64,000 nt of DNA from Mycolicibacterium brumae (GCF_025215495.1 NZ_CP104302.1:1054001-1118000), one strand, 5' to 3'; positions 38,946 through 53,737 are shown, numbered from the stretch's first letter. The notes: generated from the sequence alone by a model not told the origin. Translations and numbers: made by a program.

Positions 38946-40432
38946 CCGTTCGCGTTCGCTTCTGCCCGTCGCCGACCGGCACGCCGCACGTCGGCCTGAT
39001 CCGCACCGCGCTGTTCAACTGGGCCTACGCCCGGCACACCGGCGGCTCGTTCGTGTTCCGGATCGAGGACACCGACGCCGCCCGGGACAGCGAGGAGAGC
39101 TACCTGGCGCTGCTCGACGCGCTGCGCTGGCTCGGCATGGACTGGGACGAGGGCCCCGAGGTCGGCGGACCCTACGGCCCCTACCGGCAGTCGCTGCGCA
39201 AGGACCTGCATCTCGACGTGGTCGTCCGGCTGCTGGAGTCCGGCGAGGCCTACGAGGCGTACTCGACCGCCGACGAGGTCGAGGCGCGGCACCTGGCGGC
39301 CGGCCGCAACCCGAAGCTGGGTTACGACAACTACGACCGCGACCTCACCGAGGAGCAGCGCGCGGAGTTCCGCGCCGCCGGCCGCTCGCCGGTGGTGCGG
39401 CTGCGGATGCCCGAGGAAGACATCACCTGGACCGACCTGGTGCGCGGTGAGGTCGTCTTCCCTGCCGGCTCGGTGCCCGATTTCGCGCTCACCCGCGGAA
39501 ACGGGGATCCGCTGTACACGCTGGTGAACCCCGTCGACGACGCGATGATGAAGATCACCCACGTGCTGCGCGGCGAGGATCTGATGCCGTCGACCCCGCG
39601 CCAGATCGCGCTGTACCAGGCGCTGATCCGGATCGGGGTGGCCGAGGCGGTGCCGCAGTTCGCGCACCTGCCGTCGGTGCTGGGCGACGGCAACAAGAAG
39701 CTGTCCAAGCGCGACCCGCAGTCCAACCTGTTCCTGCACCGCGACCGCGGATTCCTGCCCGAGGGTCTGCTGAATTACCTTGCGCTGCTGGGCTGGTCGA
39801 TCGCCGAGGACCGCGACGTGTTCACCCTGGCGGAGATGACCGAGGCGTTCGACGTCGCGGACGTGAACTCCAACCCGGCCCGCTTCGACCAGAAGAAGGC
39901 CGACGCCATCAACGCCGAGCACATCCGCCGGCTGGACCCGGAGGTGTTCGCCGACCGACTCGGGGCCTACCTGCTGGCCCACGGCCATCATCTGGATCTG
40001 ACGCCGGCGCAATTCGCGGTGGCCGCCGAGCTGGTGCAGACCCGCATCGTGGTGCTCGGCGACGCCTGGGGGCTGCTGAAGTTCCTCGACGACGAGCACT
40101 ACTGGATCGAGGAGAAGGCCGCCGCCAAGGAACTCACGGCCGATGCCGCCCCGGTGCTCGACGCCACCCTGGACGCGCTGGGGCCGGTGGGGGACTGGAC
40201 CACCCCGGCCATCGAGGCCGCGCTGAAGGCGGCGCTGATCGACGGGCTGGAGCTCAAGCCGCGCAAGGCGTTCGGCCCGATCCGGGTGGCGATCAGCGGG
40301 TCGACGATCAGCCCGCCGCTGTTCGAGTCGATGGAGTTGCTGGGCCGCGACCGCAGCCTGTCCCGGCTGCGTGAGGCGCGCGGCCGGCTCGACGAGCGAG
40401 GGACGAGCGAGGAAGAGGCCGGCCGCCAGTAA
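38942..40432 (+). CDS. gltX: Glutamyl-tRNA synthetase
   Basis: A 496-residue class I aminoacyl-tRNA synthetase that charges tRNA-Glu (and, in mycobacteria, tRNA-Gln as the first step of the amidotransferase route). The HIGH-type motif is [12 protein letters not shown] and the KMSKS-type motif is KKLSKRD. Start GTG at 38942 overlaps the FAH stop (GTGA). The last ~16 residues ([15 protein letters not shown]) and the stop codon lie inside the first copy of a 56-bp tandem repeat, so the C-terminus has been extended or replaced by repeat sequence. tRNA-Gln and tRNA-Glu genes follow. Confidence 0.96.
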   Translation: MTVRVRFCPSPTGTPHVGLIRTALFNWAYARHTGGSFVFRIEDTDAARDSEESYLALLDALRWLGMDWDEGPEVGGPYGPYRQSLRKDLHLDVVVRLLESGEAYEAYSTADEVEARHLAAGRNPKLGYDNYDRDLTEEQRAEFRAAGRSPVVRLRMPEEDITWTDLVRGEVVFPAGSVPDFALTRGNGDPLYTLVNPVDDAMMKITHVLRGEDLMPSTPRQIALYQALIRIGVAEAVPQFAHLPSVLGDGNKKLSKRDPQSNLFLHRDRGFLPEGLLNYLALLGWSIAEDRDVFTLAEMTEAFDVADVNSNPARFDQKKADAINAEHIRRLDPEVFADRLGAYLLAHGHHLDLTPAQFAVAAELVQTRIVVLGDAWGLLKFLDDEHYWIEEKAAAKELTADAAPVLDATLDALGPVGDWTTPAIEAALKAALIDGLELKPRKAFGPIRVAISGSTISPPLFESMELLGRDRSLSRLREARGRLDERGTSEEEAGRQ

Positions 40433-40560
40433 GCACGAGCCGGCTCGACGAGCGAGGGACGAGCGAGGAAGAGGCCGGCCGCCAGTAAGCACGAGCCGGC
40501 TCGACGAGCGAGGGACGAGCGAGGAAGAGGCCGGCCGCCAGTAAGCACGAGCGAGGCTCG
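40384..40560. repeat. 56-bp tandem repeat, three copies plus a partial
   Basis: Units start with CCGGCTCGACGAGCGAGGG at 40384, 40440 and 40496 and are essentially identical. A fourth, diverged start (GCGAGGCTCGACGAGC) follows from 40552. The first unit carries the end of gltX and its TAA stop. There are no spacers, so this is not a CRISPR. It resembles a VNTR-type minisatellite. Confidence 0.9.
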
Positions 40561-40642
40561 ACGAGCAGGGCGATTAAGGGCCTGCGGAAATCTTTGATAG
40601 TCTGCTCGTCGGCCCGCACCGGCTGGGCCAGCACCTCGCACA

Positions 40643-40662
40643 TTCTGCGGATCGACGCAGAA
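40643..40662. other. Hairpin upstream of tRNA-Gln
   Basis: TTCTGCG-GATCGA-CGCAGAA is a perfect 7-bp hairpin 33 nt before tRNA-Gln. It may be a processing or regulatory structure. No T tract follows. Confidence 0.4.
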
Positions 40663-40695
40663 AAGGGGTTCTGACCAGCGGGAATGGGTAGCCAA

Positions 40696-40767
40696 TGGGG
40701 TATGGTGTAATTGGCAACACAGCTGATTCTGGTTCAGCCATTCTAGGTTCGAGTCCTGGTACCCCAG
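40696..40767 (+). tRNA. tRNA-Gln (anticodon CUG)
   Basis: A 72-nt cloverleaf. The acceptor arms TGGGGTA and TACCCCA pair. The anticodon stem GCTGA/TCAGC encloses TTCTGGT with anticodon CTG. The T arm contains GGTTCGAGTCC. CCA is not encoded. It sits 263 nt after gltX. Confidence 0.95.
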
Positions 40768-40879
40768 CAAGACGTCTCATCCGCTCGCGGGTGAGGCGTT
40801 GATTAGGCCAACGGAATCCGTTGGGCTAAGCTGTCACACGGTTCTCGCCGAGCGATCGGCGCGGGCCACAAATGTTCTA

Positions 40880-40952
40880 GCCCCCGTCGTCTAGCGGCCT
40901 AGGACGCCGCCCTCTCACGGCGGTAGCGTGGGTTCGAATCCCATCGGGGGTA
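40880..40952 (+). tRNA. tRNA-Glu (anticodon CUC)
   Basis: A 73-nt cloverleaf. The acceptor arms GCCCCCG and CGGGGGT pair. The anticodon stem CCGCC/GGCGG encloses CTCTCAC with anticodon CTC. The T arm contains GGTTCGAATCC. CCA is not encoded. A strong terminator follows at 40959-40990. Confidence 0.95.
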
Positions 40953-40958
40953 CAGCCG

Positions 40959-40990
40959 ATCCCCTCCCGGAGTCCGGGAGGGGATTTTTT
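40959..40990 (+). terminator. Intrinsic terminator of the tRNA unit
   Basis: ATCCCCTCCCGG pairs perfectly with CCGGGAGGGGAT (loop AGT) followed by TTTTTT. The insertion sequence entered right after this T run, duplicating TTTTTTGC, so the terminator stays intact. Confidence 0.95.
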
Positions 40991-40992
40991 GC

Positions 40993-41070
40993 GGGTTAAT
41001 GGCCAAAATGTGTGTACGGCGCTCGGCGTGTGGGTTATTGGCCAAAATGTGTGTATGGCTGTCGGCGTGT
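40993..41070. repeat. Doubled 39-bp left end of the insertion sequence
   Basis: The unit GGGTTAATGGCCAAAATG... at 40993-41031 is repeated with a few changes at 41032-41070 (GGGTTATTGGCCAAAATG...). Only the outer copy pairs exactly with the right end. Confidence 0.85.
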
Positions 41071-41079
41071 TGTCGGTGT

Positions 41080-42249
41080 TTAGGGTCGTGATCGGCCGGC
41101 CCAGCCGTGTTGGATGCCGTTGCCGTCTTCCCAGCTGAATCCGGTGCCGAGGGCTGGGCCGAGGGGTTCGTCGTCGAGGTGCTCCACGCGTTGTCGCCGG
41201 GGCGGGTTGCGGTGTTCGGGGCGGACCAGGCTCCAGGGGTCCCGTGGTGTGGCGGTGAGGCTGTTGAGTTTCCATTCCGCTGCCCGGCGGGCGTGCTCGG
41301 TGGGCAGGCCACGGTGGGCGCGGAAGAGGTCTTTGAGGGCCCGGTTCGGTCCGCCTTCGAGCGAGCTGGTGGTCCGCGGCAGCGGATCGCCGGGGCCGGT
41401 GAGGGCCGGGTCGATCCAGGTGAACAGCTGCTTGTTGCGGATCAGTGCGCGGTAGAGGCCGCGGGTCTTGCGGAGGTCGCGGTGGGTGTACCACCAGTGC
41501 TGGTGCTCGGAGATCCCGGCGGGCCGTTCGGTGTGAGCGCGCGGGTAGGTGCGGTGCCGCAGGAACTGGTCCCAGCGGGCTTCCCAGGCCGCGTACTCGG
41601 TCAGCCAGAACACAGCCTGGTCGATATCGCGGACGTGCATCAAAGCGCGTGTCAGGGACAGGATTTCGCGGCTGGGATCCAAGCGGGGCCGCAAGGTGTG
41701 GTGACGGCGCACGGTTTGGAAAATGTGGAAATAGCAGCGCTGAATGCGGGTGGCCGGCCAGTCGGTGGCCAGGGCGGCGTGCAGACCGGTACCGCCGTCG
41801 ACGACGACCATCCGCGGGGCCGGGAGTCGGGCCAGGATCTGTTGCCAGGCGATCTTCTTTTCCCGGTCACACCACTGCCAGTCCAGGACATGGTGGCCGT
41901 CGGTGGCGATCAGCAGGCACCAGTCCTGGAAGTAGGTGCCATCGAGGATCACCACCTCCGGAGCCGCCGCCGGCGGCGGTGGCGCGGGCACCTCGATGCG
42001 CCAACACCAGGCGGTCTCGCGACGAAACGTGCGCGCACTGGAAGCCAGCGTCCCCGGGCTCTGGCCGTCGAGCAGCCAGGCCAGAAACGCCCGCAGTTGG
42101 GCCTTGCCGGTGATGTCGGAGCGGGCCTGAGTGCTCGAAGCCCCGCAGACGGTGCAGCGCCACCGCGTCCTCCCGGCCGACGTCGTGCCGTTCTTGACCA
42201 GCTTGCGACCGCATACACCACAGGTCGGGGAATTACGAGCACCAGACAC
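41080..42249 (-). CDS. IS1249-like transposase (IS256 family)
   Basis: A 389-residue DDE transposase. The N-terminal zinc ribbon is CGVCGRK...WRCTVCGAS. The catalytic acids are likely the Asp in VILDGTYF, the Asp in MVVVDGGTG, and the Glu in TTSSLEGGPNRALKDLF. Start is GTG at 42249. A hairpin (GAACATGCT/AGCATGTTC, 42251-42273) lies one base upstream of the GTG and could block read-through transcription or translation. No frameshift is seen. Confidence 0.92.
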   Translation of the reverse strand: MSGARNSPTCGVCGRKLVKNGTTSAGRTRWRCTVCGASSTQARSDITGKAQLRAFLAWLLDGQSPGTLASSARTFRRETAWCWRIEVPAPPPPAAAPEVVILDGTYFQDWCLLIATDGHHVLDWQWCDREKKIAWQQILARLPAPRMVVVDGGTGLHAALATDWPATRIQRCYFHIFQTVRRHHTLRPRLDPSREILSLTRALMHVRDIDQAVFWLTEYAAWEARWDQFLRHRTYPRAHTERPAGISEHQHWWYTHRDLRKTRGLYRALIRNKQLFTWIDPALTGPGDPLPRTTSSLEGGPNRALKDLFRAHRGLPTEHARRAAEWKLNSLTATPRDPWSLVRPEHRNPPRRQRVEHLDDEPLGPALGTGFSWEDGNGIQHGWAGRSRP

Positions 42250-42250
42250 C

Positions 42251-42273
42251 GAACATGCTTTCAGAGCATGTTC
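42251..42273 (-). promoter_or_regulatory. Hairpin abutting the transposase start
   Basis: GAACATGCT-TTCAG-AGCATGTTC, perfect 9-bp arms, ends one base before the GTG of the transposase. In a transcript entering from outside the element it would mask the start region, a known way for insertion sequences to limit transposase. Confidence 0.5.
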
Positions 42274-42353
42274 AGGCCACCATCACCGCAGATCAGAGAC
42301 CAGAAATCGGCGGATCTATACACACATTTTGGCCATTAACCCTTTTTTGCGCG

Positions 42354-43055
42354 CTAGAGCCGGCGCGCCAGGGCGTCGGCGGCGGCGAGCAGGTCCGCGG
42401 CCCAGCGCTCGCCGGGGCGTCGTCCCATCCGGTCGATCGGCCCGGACACCGAGACCGCGGCGATCACCGTTCCGGAGCGGTCGCGGACCGGGGCGGCGAC
42501 GCTGGCCACGCCCGACTCGCGCTCGGCGGCGCTCTGGGCCCAACCGCGTCGGCGGACCTCGGCGAGGGTCTTCTCGGTGAACTTGGCCTCCGGCAGGATC
42601 GCCGCCTGCAACCGGGCGTCGGCGTGGGCCAGCAGCACCTTGGCCCCGGAGCCGGCGGTCATCGGCAGATGCGCGCCGACGGGCACGGTGTCCCGCAGCC
42701 CGGAGGCCGGTTCCAGCGCGGCCACGCACACCCGCGCGGCGCCCTCGGGGCGGTAGAGCTGCACACTCTCGCCGGTGATCTCGCGCAGCCGGGGCAGCAC
42801 GGTGGCGGCCGCCGCGATCAGCGGGTCGCTGACGTGCGCGGACAGCTCGACCAGCGCCGGCCCGGGCGACCAGCGGCCGTCGCTGTCGCGGGCCAGCAAG
42901 CGATGGGTCTCCAGGCCGGCGGCCAGCCGGTGGGCGGTGGCGCGGGGCAGCCCGGTGCGCTCGCACAGCTCGGCCAGCGCGCACGGAGACTCGGCGACCG
43001 CGTGCAGCACACCCACGGCTTTGTCCAGGACGCCGATGCCGCTATTCTGTCTCAT
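42354..43055 (-). CDS. IclR-family regulator, divergent from leuCD
   Basis: A 233-residue IclR-type protein. The winged HTH is VLDKAVGVLHAVAESPCALAELCERTGLPRATAHRLAAGLE and the effector domain includes GSGAKVLLAHA and SVSGPIDRMG. It matches Rv2989, which lies next to leuCD and is thought to regulate them. Start ATG at 43055 has TAGTAT 6 nt upstream (43062-43067, minus strand), the leaderless pattern. The insertion sequence ends 4 bp after its stop without damaging it. Confidence 0.92.
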   Translation of the reverse strand: MRQNSGIGVLDKAVGVLHAVAESPCALAELCERTGLPRATAHRLAAGLETHRLLARDSDGRWSPGPALVELSAHVSDPLIAAAATVLPRLREITGESVQLYRPEGAARVCVAALEPASGLRDTVPVGAHLPMTAGSGAKVLLAHADARLQAAILPEAKFTEKTLAEVRRRGWAQSAAERESGVASVAAPVRDRSGTVIAAVSVSGPIDRMGRRPGERWAADLLAAADALARRL

Positions 43056-43095
43056 AGGGAGATACTAACGTCCCGCATTGTGAGATCACCAGCCC

Positions 43096-43108
43096 CGTGG
43101 ATCCCACG
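43096..43108. promoter_or_regulatory. Candidate IclR operator between iclR and leuC
   Basis: CGTGG-ATC-CCACG is a perfect 5-bp dyad in the 68-bp gap between the divergent regulator and leuC, 16 nt before the leuC start. Confidence 0.45.
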
Positions 43109-43123
43109 CGAATGAATTGAGTT

Positions 43124-44548
43124 GTGATGTCCGAACAGCCGCAGAACAAGCCGAGAACCCTGTCTGAAAAGGTGTGGGCCGACCACGTCGTCGCCTCCGA
43201 ACCCGGCGAACCCGACCTGATCTACATCGACCTGCACCTCGTGCACGAGGTCACCAGCCCGCAGGCGTTCGACGGCCTGCGAATGGCCGGCCGACCGGTG
43301 CACCGCCCGGATCTGACCATCGCCACCGAAGACCACAACGTGCCGACGGTGGACATCGACAAGCCGATCGCCGACCCGGTGTCGCGCACCCAGGTCGAGA
43401 CGCTGCGCCGCAACTGCGAGGAGTTCGGCGTCCGGCTGCACGCGATGGGCGACCGGGACCAGGGCATCGTGCACATCATCGGCCCGCAGCTGGGCCTGAC
43501 CCAGCCCGGTATGACGATCGTCTGCGGCGACAGCCACACCTCCACCCACGGCGCCTTCGGCTCGCTGGGCATGGGCATCGGCACCTCCGAGGTGGAGCAT
43601 GTGATGGCCACCCAGACCCTGCCGCTGCGCCCGTTCAAGACCATGGCGGTCAACGTCGACGGCGTGCTGCCGGCCGGCGTCAGCGCCAAGGACATCATCC
43701 TGGCGGTGATCGCCAAGATCGGCACCGGCGGCGGGCAGGGCCACGTCATCGAATACCGGGGCAGCGCCATCGAATCGCTGTCCATGGAGGGCCGGATGAC
43801 GATCTGCAATATGAGCATCGAGGCCGGCGCGCGAGCCGGCATGGTCGCCCCCGACGAGATCACCTACGAATACCTGAAGGGCCGCCCGCACGCGCCGACC
43901 GGCGCCGACTGGGACAACGCGGTGGCCGCGTGGGACCGGCTGCGCACCGACCCGGGGGCCGAATTCGACACCGAGGTGTACCTGGACGCCGCGGAACTGA
44001 GCCCATTCGTCACCTGGGGCACCAATCCGGGGCAGGGCGTGGCGCTGTCGGCGGCGGTGCCCGATCCGGAGATGATGACCGACGACGCCGAGAAGCAGGC
44101 CGCCGAGAAGGCGTTGGCCTACATGGATTTGACGCCCGGCACCCCGATGCGCGACATCGCCGTCGACACCGTGTTCGTCGGCTCTTGCACCAACGGACGC
44201 ATCGAGGACCTGCGGACGGTGGCCGAGGTGCTGCGCGGCCGCCGGGTCGCCGACGGCGTGCGGATGCTGATCGTGCCCGGCTCGGTCGGGGTGCGGTTGC
44301 AGGCCGAATCCGAAGGACTCGGTGAGGTGTTCGAAGCGGCCGGTGCCGAGTGGCGGCAGGCCGGCTGCTCGATGTGCCTGGGCATGAACCCCGATCAGCT
44401 GGCCCCGGGCGAGCGCAGCGCCTCCACCTCGAACCGCAATTTCGAGGGCCGCCAAGGCAAAGGCTCGCGGACGCACCTGGTTTCCCCGGCGGTGGCCGCC
44501 GCGACCGCGGTGCGCGGAACGCTGTCCTCGCCGGCGGACCTGGCCTAG
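43124..44548 (+). CDS. leuC: 3-isopropylmalate dehydratase, large subunit
   Basis: A 474-residue aconitase-family protein. It binds a [4Fe-4S] cluster through Cys in VGSCTNGR and in CSMCLGMN. With LeuD it isomerises 2- to 3-isopropylmalate in leucine synthesis. Start is GTG 43124 or ATG 43127 (adjacent codons). leuD follows 27 nt downstream. Confidence 0.97.
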   Translation: MMSEQPQNKPRTLSEKVWADHVVASEPGEPDLIYIDLHLVHEVTSPQAFDGLRMAGRPVHRPDLTIATEDHNVPTVDIDKPIADPVSRTQVETLRRNCEEFGVRLHAMGDRDQGIVHIIGPQLGLTQPGMTIVCGDSHTSTHGAFGSLGMGIGTSEVEHVMATQTLPLRPFKTMAVNVDGVLPAGVSAKDIILAVIAKIGTGGGQGHVIEYRGSAIESLSMEGRMTICNMSIEAGARAGMVAPDEITYEYLKGRPHAPTGADWDNAVAAWDRLRTDPGAEFDTEVYLDAAELSPFVTWGTNPGQGVALSAAVPDPEMMTDDAEKQAAEKALAYMDLTPGTPMRDIAVDTVFVGSCTNGRIEDLRTVAEVLRGRRVADGVRMLIVPGSVGVRLQAESEGLGEVFEAAGAEWRQAGCSMCLGMNPDQLAPGERSASTSNRNFEGRQGKGSRTHLVSPAVAAATAVRGTLSSPADLA

Positions 44549-44575
44549 AACCGCGAAGCTCGAAGGAGAATCACC

Positions 44576-45172
44576 ATGGAAGCCTTTCATTCCCACACCG
44601 GCGTCGCGGTGCCGCTGCGCCGATCCAATGTCGACACCGACCAGATCATTCCGGCGGTGTATCTGAAGCGAGTCACCAGAACGGGATTCGAGGACGGCCT
44701 GTTCGCCGCGTGGCGCAATGATCCGTCATTCATTCTCAATCAGGCGCCGTTCGACAAGGGCACCGTGCTGGTCGCCGGGCCCGATTTCGGCACCGGATCC
44801 TCACGCGAACACGCGGTCTGGGCGCTGATGGACTACGGGTTCCGGGTGGTCATCTCGTCCCGATTCGCCGATATCTTCCGCGGCAACGCGGGCAAGGCCG
44901 GGTTGCTGGCCGCGCAGGTCAGCCAAGACGATGTCGAACTGCTGTGGAAGCTGATCGAACAGAATCCCGGTATGGAACTCACTGTGAACCTTGCGGATCG
45001 AACGATCACCGCCGGAACGGTGGTGGCCCCGTTCACGATTGACGATTACACCGCGTGGAGACTGTCCGAAGGTCTTGACGATATCGGCCTTACGCTGCGG
45101 AAACTCGAAGATATCGAGGCATATGAAGCGCGCCGCCCGAGCTGGAAGCCGCGCACACTTCCGGCTCCGTGA
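44576..45172 (+). CDS. leuD: 3-isopropylmalate dehydratase, small subunit
   Basis: A 198-residue partner of Leu[20 protein letters not shown] and [16 protein letters not shown] are the conserved swivel-domain motifs. Start ATG at 44576 with AAGGAGAA about 7 nt upstream. A small hairpin (TTGGGAC-GGTT-GTCCCAA, 45213-45230) follows and may weakly terminate leuCD. Confidence 0.97.
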   Translation: MEAFHSHTGVAVPLRRSNVDTDQIIPAVYLKRVTRTGFEDGLFAAWRNDPSFILNQAPFDKGTVLVAGPDFGTGSSREHAVWALMDYGFRVVISSRFADIFRGNAGKAGLLAAQVSQDDVELLWKLIEQNPGMELTVNLADRTITAGTVVAPFTIDDYTAWRLSEGLDDIGLTLRKLEDIEAYEARRPSWKPRTLPAP

Positions 45173-45212
45173 CCAAGTCCGATTCACGGAATTTCACCGC
45201 ATAGCGCGGCTT

Positions 45213-45230
45213 TTGGGACGGTTGTCCCAA
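45213..45230 (+). terminator. Hairpin after leuD
   Basis: Perfect 7-bp stem TTGGGAC/GTCCCAA with loop GGTT and no T tract. Weak terminator or mRNA 3' structure between leuD and hupB. Confidence 0.4.
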
Positions 45231-45295
45231 TCAGTCAGTGGCCCAACCGGATTGCTGAAATGTTCGCTGGCATTACCTGAAAATGCGCGTGGCGC

Positions 45296-45325
45296 TTGGA
45301 AATCAGGGTTGCCAGGGTTTACCGT
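45296..45325 (+). promoter_or_regulatory. Likely hupB promoter
   Basis: TTGGAA (45296-45301) and TACCGT (45320-45325), spaced 18 bp, lie 48 bp upstream of the hupB start in a 200-bp gap. Confidence 0.5.
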
Positions 45326-45372
45326 GTCCGTTAGTCGGCCCATCGCGGGGCCATCGGCTTCGGAGGATTTGC

Positions 45373-46170
45373 ATGAACAAAGCAGAGCTCATCGACGAAC
45401 TGACAGAGAAATTGGGCTCGGATCGTCGGCAAGCGACTGCGGCCGTCGAGCATATCGTCGACACCATCGTTCGCGCCGTGCACCGCGGCGAGAGCGTGAC
45501 GATCACCGGCTTTGGCGTATTCGAGCGGCGTAAGCGCGCAGCCCGAGTGGCGCGCAATCCGCGCACCGGTGAGACCGTCAAGGTGAAGCCGACCTCTGTT
45601 CCGGCCTTCCGTCCGGGCGCGCAGTTCAAGGCTGTTGTCGGTGGGGCTCAGCGACTTCCGGCGTCCGGACCTGCCGTCAAGCGCGGTGGAACCGCCGCCG
45701 CGGCGACCAAGACCGCCGCCAAGAAGGCGCCCGCGAAGAAGGCCGCCGCCGCGAAGAAGGCGGCCACCAAGGCTCCGGCGAAGAAGGCTGCGCCCGCCAA
45801 GAAGACCACCGCCACCAAGGCCGCGCCCGCCAAGAAGGCCGTGACCAAGGCGCCGGCGAAGACGGCGACCAAGGCTGCGGCCAAGAAGGTCGCGACCAAG
45901 GCTCCGGTTCGCAAGGCCGCGACCAAGGCCCCGGCCAAGAAGGCCGCCACCAAGGCGGCGCCCGCGAAGAAGGCCGTGACCAAGGCGCCGGCCAAGAAGG
46001 CGGCCACCAAGACTCCGGCCAAGAAGGCGACCGTCGCGAAGAAGGCTCCGGTCAAGAAGGCCGTGACCAAGACCGTCGCCAAGAAGGCGGCCCCGGCGAA
46101 GAAGGCCGCGCCCGCCAAGAAGGCGACCGCGGCCAAGAAGGCCGCGCCCGCCAAGCGCGGCCGCAAGTAA
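45373..46170 (+). CDS. hupB: Nucleoid protein HupB (HU with histone-like tail)
   Basis: A 265-residue HU homolog. Residues 1-90 are the DNA-binding HU fold ([22 protein letters not shown] holds the beta-arm). From about residue 108 to the end runs a basic tail of [13 protein letters not shown] repeats ending KRGRK, like eukaryotic H1. The ATG at 45373 with GGAGG at 45362-45366 is chosen over an upstream start because the HU fold begins there. A strong terminator follows. The tail is longer than that of M. tuberculosis HupB (214 residues, from memory). Confidence 0.97.
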   Translation: MNKAELIDELTEKLGSDRRQATAAVEHIVDTIVRAVHRGESVTITGFGVFERRKRAARVARNPRTGETVKVKPTSVPAFRPGAQFKAVVGGAQRLPASGPAVKRGGTAAAATKTAAKKAPAKKAAAAKKAATKAPAKKAAPAKKTTATKAAPAKKAVTKAPAKTATKAAAKKVATKAPVRKAATKAPAKKAATKAAPAKKAVTKAPAKKAATKTPAKKATVAKKAPVKKAVTKTVAKKAAPAKKAAPAKKATAAKKAAPAKRGRK

Positions 46171-46180
46171 TCTCAGCACC

Positions 46181-46219
46181 AAAGAGCGCCGCGGGACAAA
46201 AGTCCCGCGGCGCTCTTTT
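46181..46219. terminator. Bidirectional terminator between hupB and mutT1
   Basis: AAAGAGCGCCGCGGGAC pairs with GTCCCGCGGCGCTCTTTT around AAAA. The T run on one strand and A run at the other side serve both convergent genes. Confidence 0.95.
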
Positions 46220-46232
46220 GGCTCGGTGAAGC

Positions 46233-47159
46233 TCAGTAGCGGACCGGCAGTGGCGACCCGATGTGGTTGGCGGCCACCAGCTTCCCGTCGTGCAACGACA
46301 GCACCCAGACACTGCCCTTGCGGTTGCGGGACTTGTCCGGGCGAATCGAATCCTTGGCGCACCACCAGTCGATGATGTGCGGGATCACCTTGCCCTGCGA
46401 GCACACCACCGCGATGCCGTCGGCCGCCGCGATCTCGGCGAACCGGTTGCGGGCCTTCTTCGGCTTCTCGGCGTAGGCCTCCTCGGTCAGCGCCGGCTCG
46501 GCCGCGATCTTCACGCCCAACTCGTCGGCCAGCGGTTGCAGCGTCTGCGCGCAGCGGGTCCGGTCGGCGGCGTGCAGGTGCTCGGCGCCGAAGGCCAGCA
46601 GCAGGCCCACCAGCGCCTCGGCCTGGGCGCGGCCCTGCTTGTCCAGCGGACGCTTTCGGTCGTCGCCCTTGTATCGCGCCTTCCGCCCGGCCGTGCCGTG
46701 CCGAACCACCAGCAGCGTCTGGGTGTCGGGCGGCAATTTCGCGAAGCGGCGCAACAGCTTGCGGTCATAGGGGTAGGTCGCGAGTTTGGCGGCGTCGGGG
46801 ACCGACAGCCAGCGCAGCTCGTCCACCTCGTGGTTCGGGGTGAACTCGCCGTCGACGGCACGGGCCACCCAGTAGCTGACCCGCTTGCCGCCCTGCCGAA
46901 CCTGGTAGCTGACCGAGCCCAGGCTGCGGCCCAGCACCGACCCGAATCCGGTCTCCTCCAGGATCTCCCGCACCGCGGTCACCGGCTCGCTCTCGCCCCG
47001 GTCGACCTTGCCCTTGGGCAGTGACCAGTCGTCGTAGCGCGGCCGGTGCACCAGGGCGACCTCCGGCTCACCGTCGGCGCCGGGACGCCACAGCACCGCG
47101 CCGGCGGCGAGCACCACCACACCGTTGGAACCGGACCGAACGCTTCCGTTGAGCGTCAC
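46233..47159 (-). CDS. mutT1: MutT1, Nudix hydrolase with histidine phosphatase domain
   Basis: A 308-residue two-domain protein. The Nudix box starts at Gly50 ([20 protein letters not shown]). The C-terminal half is a histidine phosphatase with [14 protein letters not shown]. In mycobacteria it removes 8-oxo-dGTP/GTP and also acts on diadenosine polyphosphates. The GTG start at 47159 has AGGAGA about 5 nt upstream. ppk lies 44 nt upstream on the same strand. Confidence 0.95.
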   Translation of the reverse strand: MTLNGSVRSGSNGVVVLAAGAVLWRPGADGEPEVALVHRPRYDDWSLPKGKVDRGESEPVTAVREILEETGFGSVLGRSLGSVSYQVRQGGKRVSYWVARAVDGEFTPNHEVDELRWLSVPDAAKLATYPYDRKLLRRFAKLPPDTQTLLVVRHGTAGRKARYKGDDRKRPLDKQGRAQAEALVGLLLAFGAEHLHAADRTRCAQTLQPLADELGVKIAAEPALTEEAYAEKPKKARNRFAEIAAADGIAVVCSQGKVIPHIIDWWCAKDSIRPDKSRNRKGSVWVLSLHDGKLVAANHIGSPLPVRY

Positions 47160-47203
47160 CTGTTCTCCTGCAAGTCGTTTCGGAGGGGACGGGACGCGCT
47201 CGG

Positions 47204-52285
<5,082 letters not shown>

Positions 52286-52309
52286 GTCGACGGGTACCGT
52301 GTTGAAACT

Positions 52310-53419
52310 GTGACTGCCGATTCCCGCAAACGCGTTGCCGTGGTGTTCGGTGGGCGCAGCTCTGAGCACGCCATTTCTTGCGTTTCGGCGGGCAGTATCC
52401 TGCGCAATCTGGACCCGGAGCGCTTCGAGGTCATCCCGGTGGGCATCACCCCCGACGGCGCGTGGGTGCTGAGCTCGGCCACCGCCGAGCAGTTGGCCAT
52501 CGTCGACGGCCGGTTGCCGGAGGTGACGGCCGAGTCCGGGTCGGCGCTGGCGCTGACCGCGGACCCGTCCCGCCGCGGCGAACTGCTGTCCCTGGGGCGC
52601 GATCCGGGCGCGGTGCTGGCCCAGGTCGACGTGGTGTTCCCGGTGCTGCACGGCCCCTACGGCGAGGACGGCACCATCCAGGGCCTGCTGGAGATGGCCG
52701 GAGTGCCCTACGTGGGCGCCGGGGTTCTGGCCAGTGCGGCCGGGATGGACAAGGAGTTCACCAAGAAGCTGCTGGCGGCCGAGGGCCTGCCGATCGGCGA
52801 CTATGTGGTGCTGCGGTCGGACCGCAAGGCGTTGAGCGATCCCGAGGAGCAGCGCCTGGGGCTGCCGGTGTTCGTCAAACCGGCCCGCGGCGGTTCCTCC
52901 ATCGGGGTCAGCCGGGTGACCGACTGGTCCCAGCTCGAAGGCGCGATCGCCGACGCCCGCGCACACGACCCGAAGGTGATCGTCGAAGCCGCGATCGTGG
53001 GCCGCGAGGTGGAGTGCGGCGTGCTGGAGCTGCCCGACGGCCGGGTGGAGGCCAGCGTGTTGGGTGAGATTCGGGTGGCCGGGGTGGAAGGCCACGACGA
53101 CGGCTTCTACGACTTCGAGATCAAGTACCTGCAGGCCGGCGCCGAGCTGGATGTGCCCGCCGAAATCGAGCCCGAGGTCGCCGACGAGATCCGCGAGCTG
53201 GCGATCCGGGCGTTCCGGGCGATCGACGGCCAGGGCCTGGCGCGGGTGGACTTCTTCTTGACAGACGACGGTCCGGTGGTGAACGAGATCAACACCATGC
53301 CCGGATTCACCACCATTTCGATGTACCCGCGGATGTGGGCGGCCAGCGGGGTGGACTACCCGACGCTGCTGTCGGCGATGGTCGACACCGCCCTGGCGCG
53401 CGGCACCGGCCTGCGCTGA
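52310..53419 (+). CDS. ddl: D-alanine-D-alanine ligase
   Basis: A 369-residue ATP-grasp ligase for peptidoglycan. [18 protein letters not shown] is the N-terminal D-Ala site and [15 protein letters not shown] the conserved loop. [16 protein letters not shown] binds ATP and [17 protein letters not shown] is the metal/product site. GTG start at 52310. By position and sequence it corresponds to DdlA (Rv2981c). Confidence 0.96.
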   Translation: MTADSRKRVAVVFGGRSSEHAISCVSAGSILRNLDPERFEVIPVGITPDGAWVLSSATAEQLAIVDGRLPEVTAESGSALALTADPSRRGELLSLGRDPGAVLAQVDVVFPVLHGPYGEDGTIQGLLEMAGVPYVGAGVLASAAGMDKEFTKKLLAAEGLPIGDYVVLRSDRKALSDPEEQRLGLPVFVKPARGGSSIGVSRVTDWSQLEGAIADARAHDPKVIVEAAIVGREVECGVLELPDGRVEASVLGEIRVAGVEGHDDGFYDFEIKYLQAGAELDVPAEIEPEVADEIRELAIRAFRAIDGQGLARVDFFLTDDGPVVNEINTMPGFTTISMYPRMWAASGVDYPTLLSAMVDTALARGTGLR

Positions 53420-53590
53420 GAGCTGCTCCCACTTCCGGGGTTTCGCTCAGGTTTTGCCCCTGAGTGATTGTTTTGGCGTCTTTGAACCGCCGTTTGTGCC
53501 GTCGGTGACGGCCGCCACAGCCGTGACCGCGCACCCCAGGTCGGGGCATGGACAGGGTACATCCAGCAAACAATCAGCAAACTCACAGGA

Positions 53591-53737
53591 TAGTATTTCT
53601 TAGGTTAGCGGTACCTAATTTGTACCAGCCATTGACCCATACGTGCGGCGGTCGCCCTGTTGGCCGATGTGCTGCGAAAATGGCGCCGACGCACCACTTT
53701 GCAGACTTTGTCATGCTCTTGAAATCTGCAGTGGTGC
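53591..53737. promoter_or_regulatory. Iron box 1 and downstream hairpin
   Basis: TTAGGTTAGCGGTACCTAA (53600-53618) matches 16 of 19 positions of the IdeR iron box TTAGGTTAGSCTAACCTAA. TAGTAT at 53591-53596 precedes it as a possible -10, which would put the start site within the box. Further on, GCACCACT..GCAGA (53691-53705) pairs with TCTGCAGTGGTGC (53725-53737), a long hairpin. No clear gene lies in this stretch. Confidence 0.75.

Larger units (their letters stand above)
40985..42350. mobile_element. IS256-family (IS1249-like) insertion sequence with 8-bp target duplication
   Basis: The element runs from 40993 to 42342 (1350 bp). Its ends are 24-bp perfect inverted repeats beginning GGGTTAATGGCCAAAA (40993-41016 and complement 42319-42342). 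The target duplication TTTTTTGC is at 40985-40992 and 42343-42350; 8-bp duplications suit the IS256 family. The left end is tandemly doubled: a near copy of the end starts at 41032, one 39-bp unit inward. One transposase gene is present and intact, so the element may still be mobile. Confidence 0.93.

Noticed and set aside
40384..40560. CRISPR array
   Set aside because: The repeats are directly adjacent, with no unique spacers, and there are no cas genes.
41107..42339. 410-codon plus-strand frame across the insertion sequence
   Set aside because: It is antisense to the transposase, whose zinc ribbon, acid residues and position between the inverted repeats are clear.
45690..46165. DNA repeat element in hupB
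   Set aside because: The repeats are the coding sequence of the Lys/Ala-rich PAKKA tail of HupB, a normal feature of mycobacterial HU.
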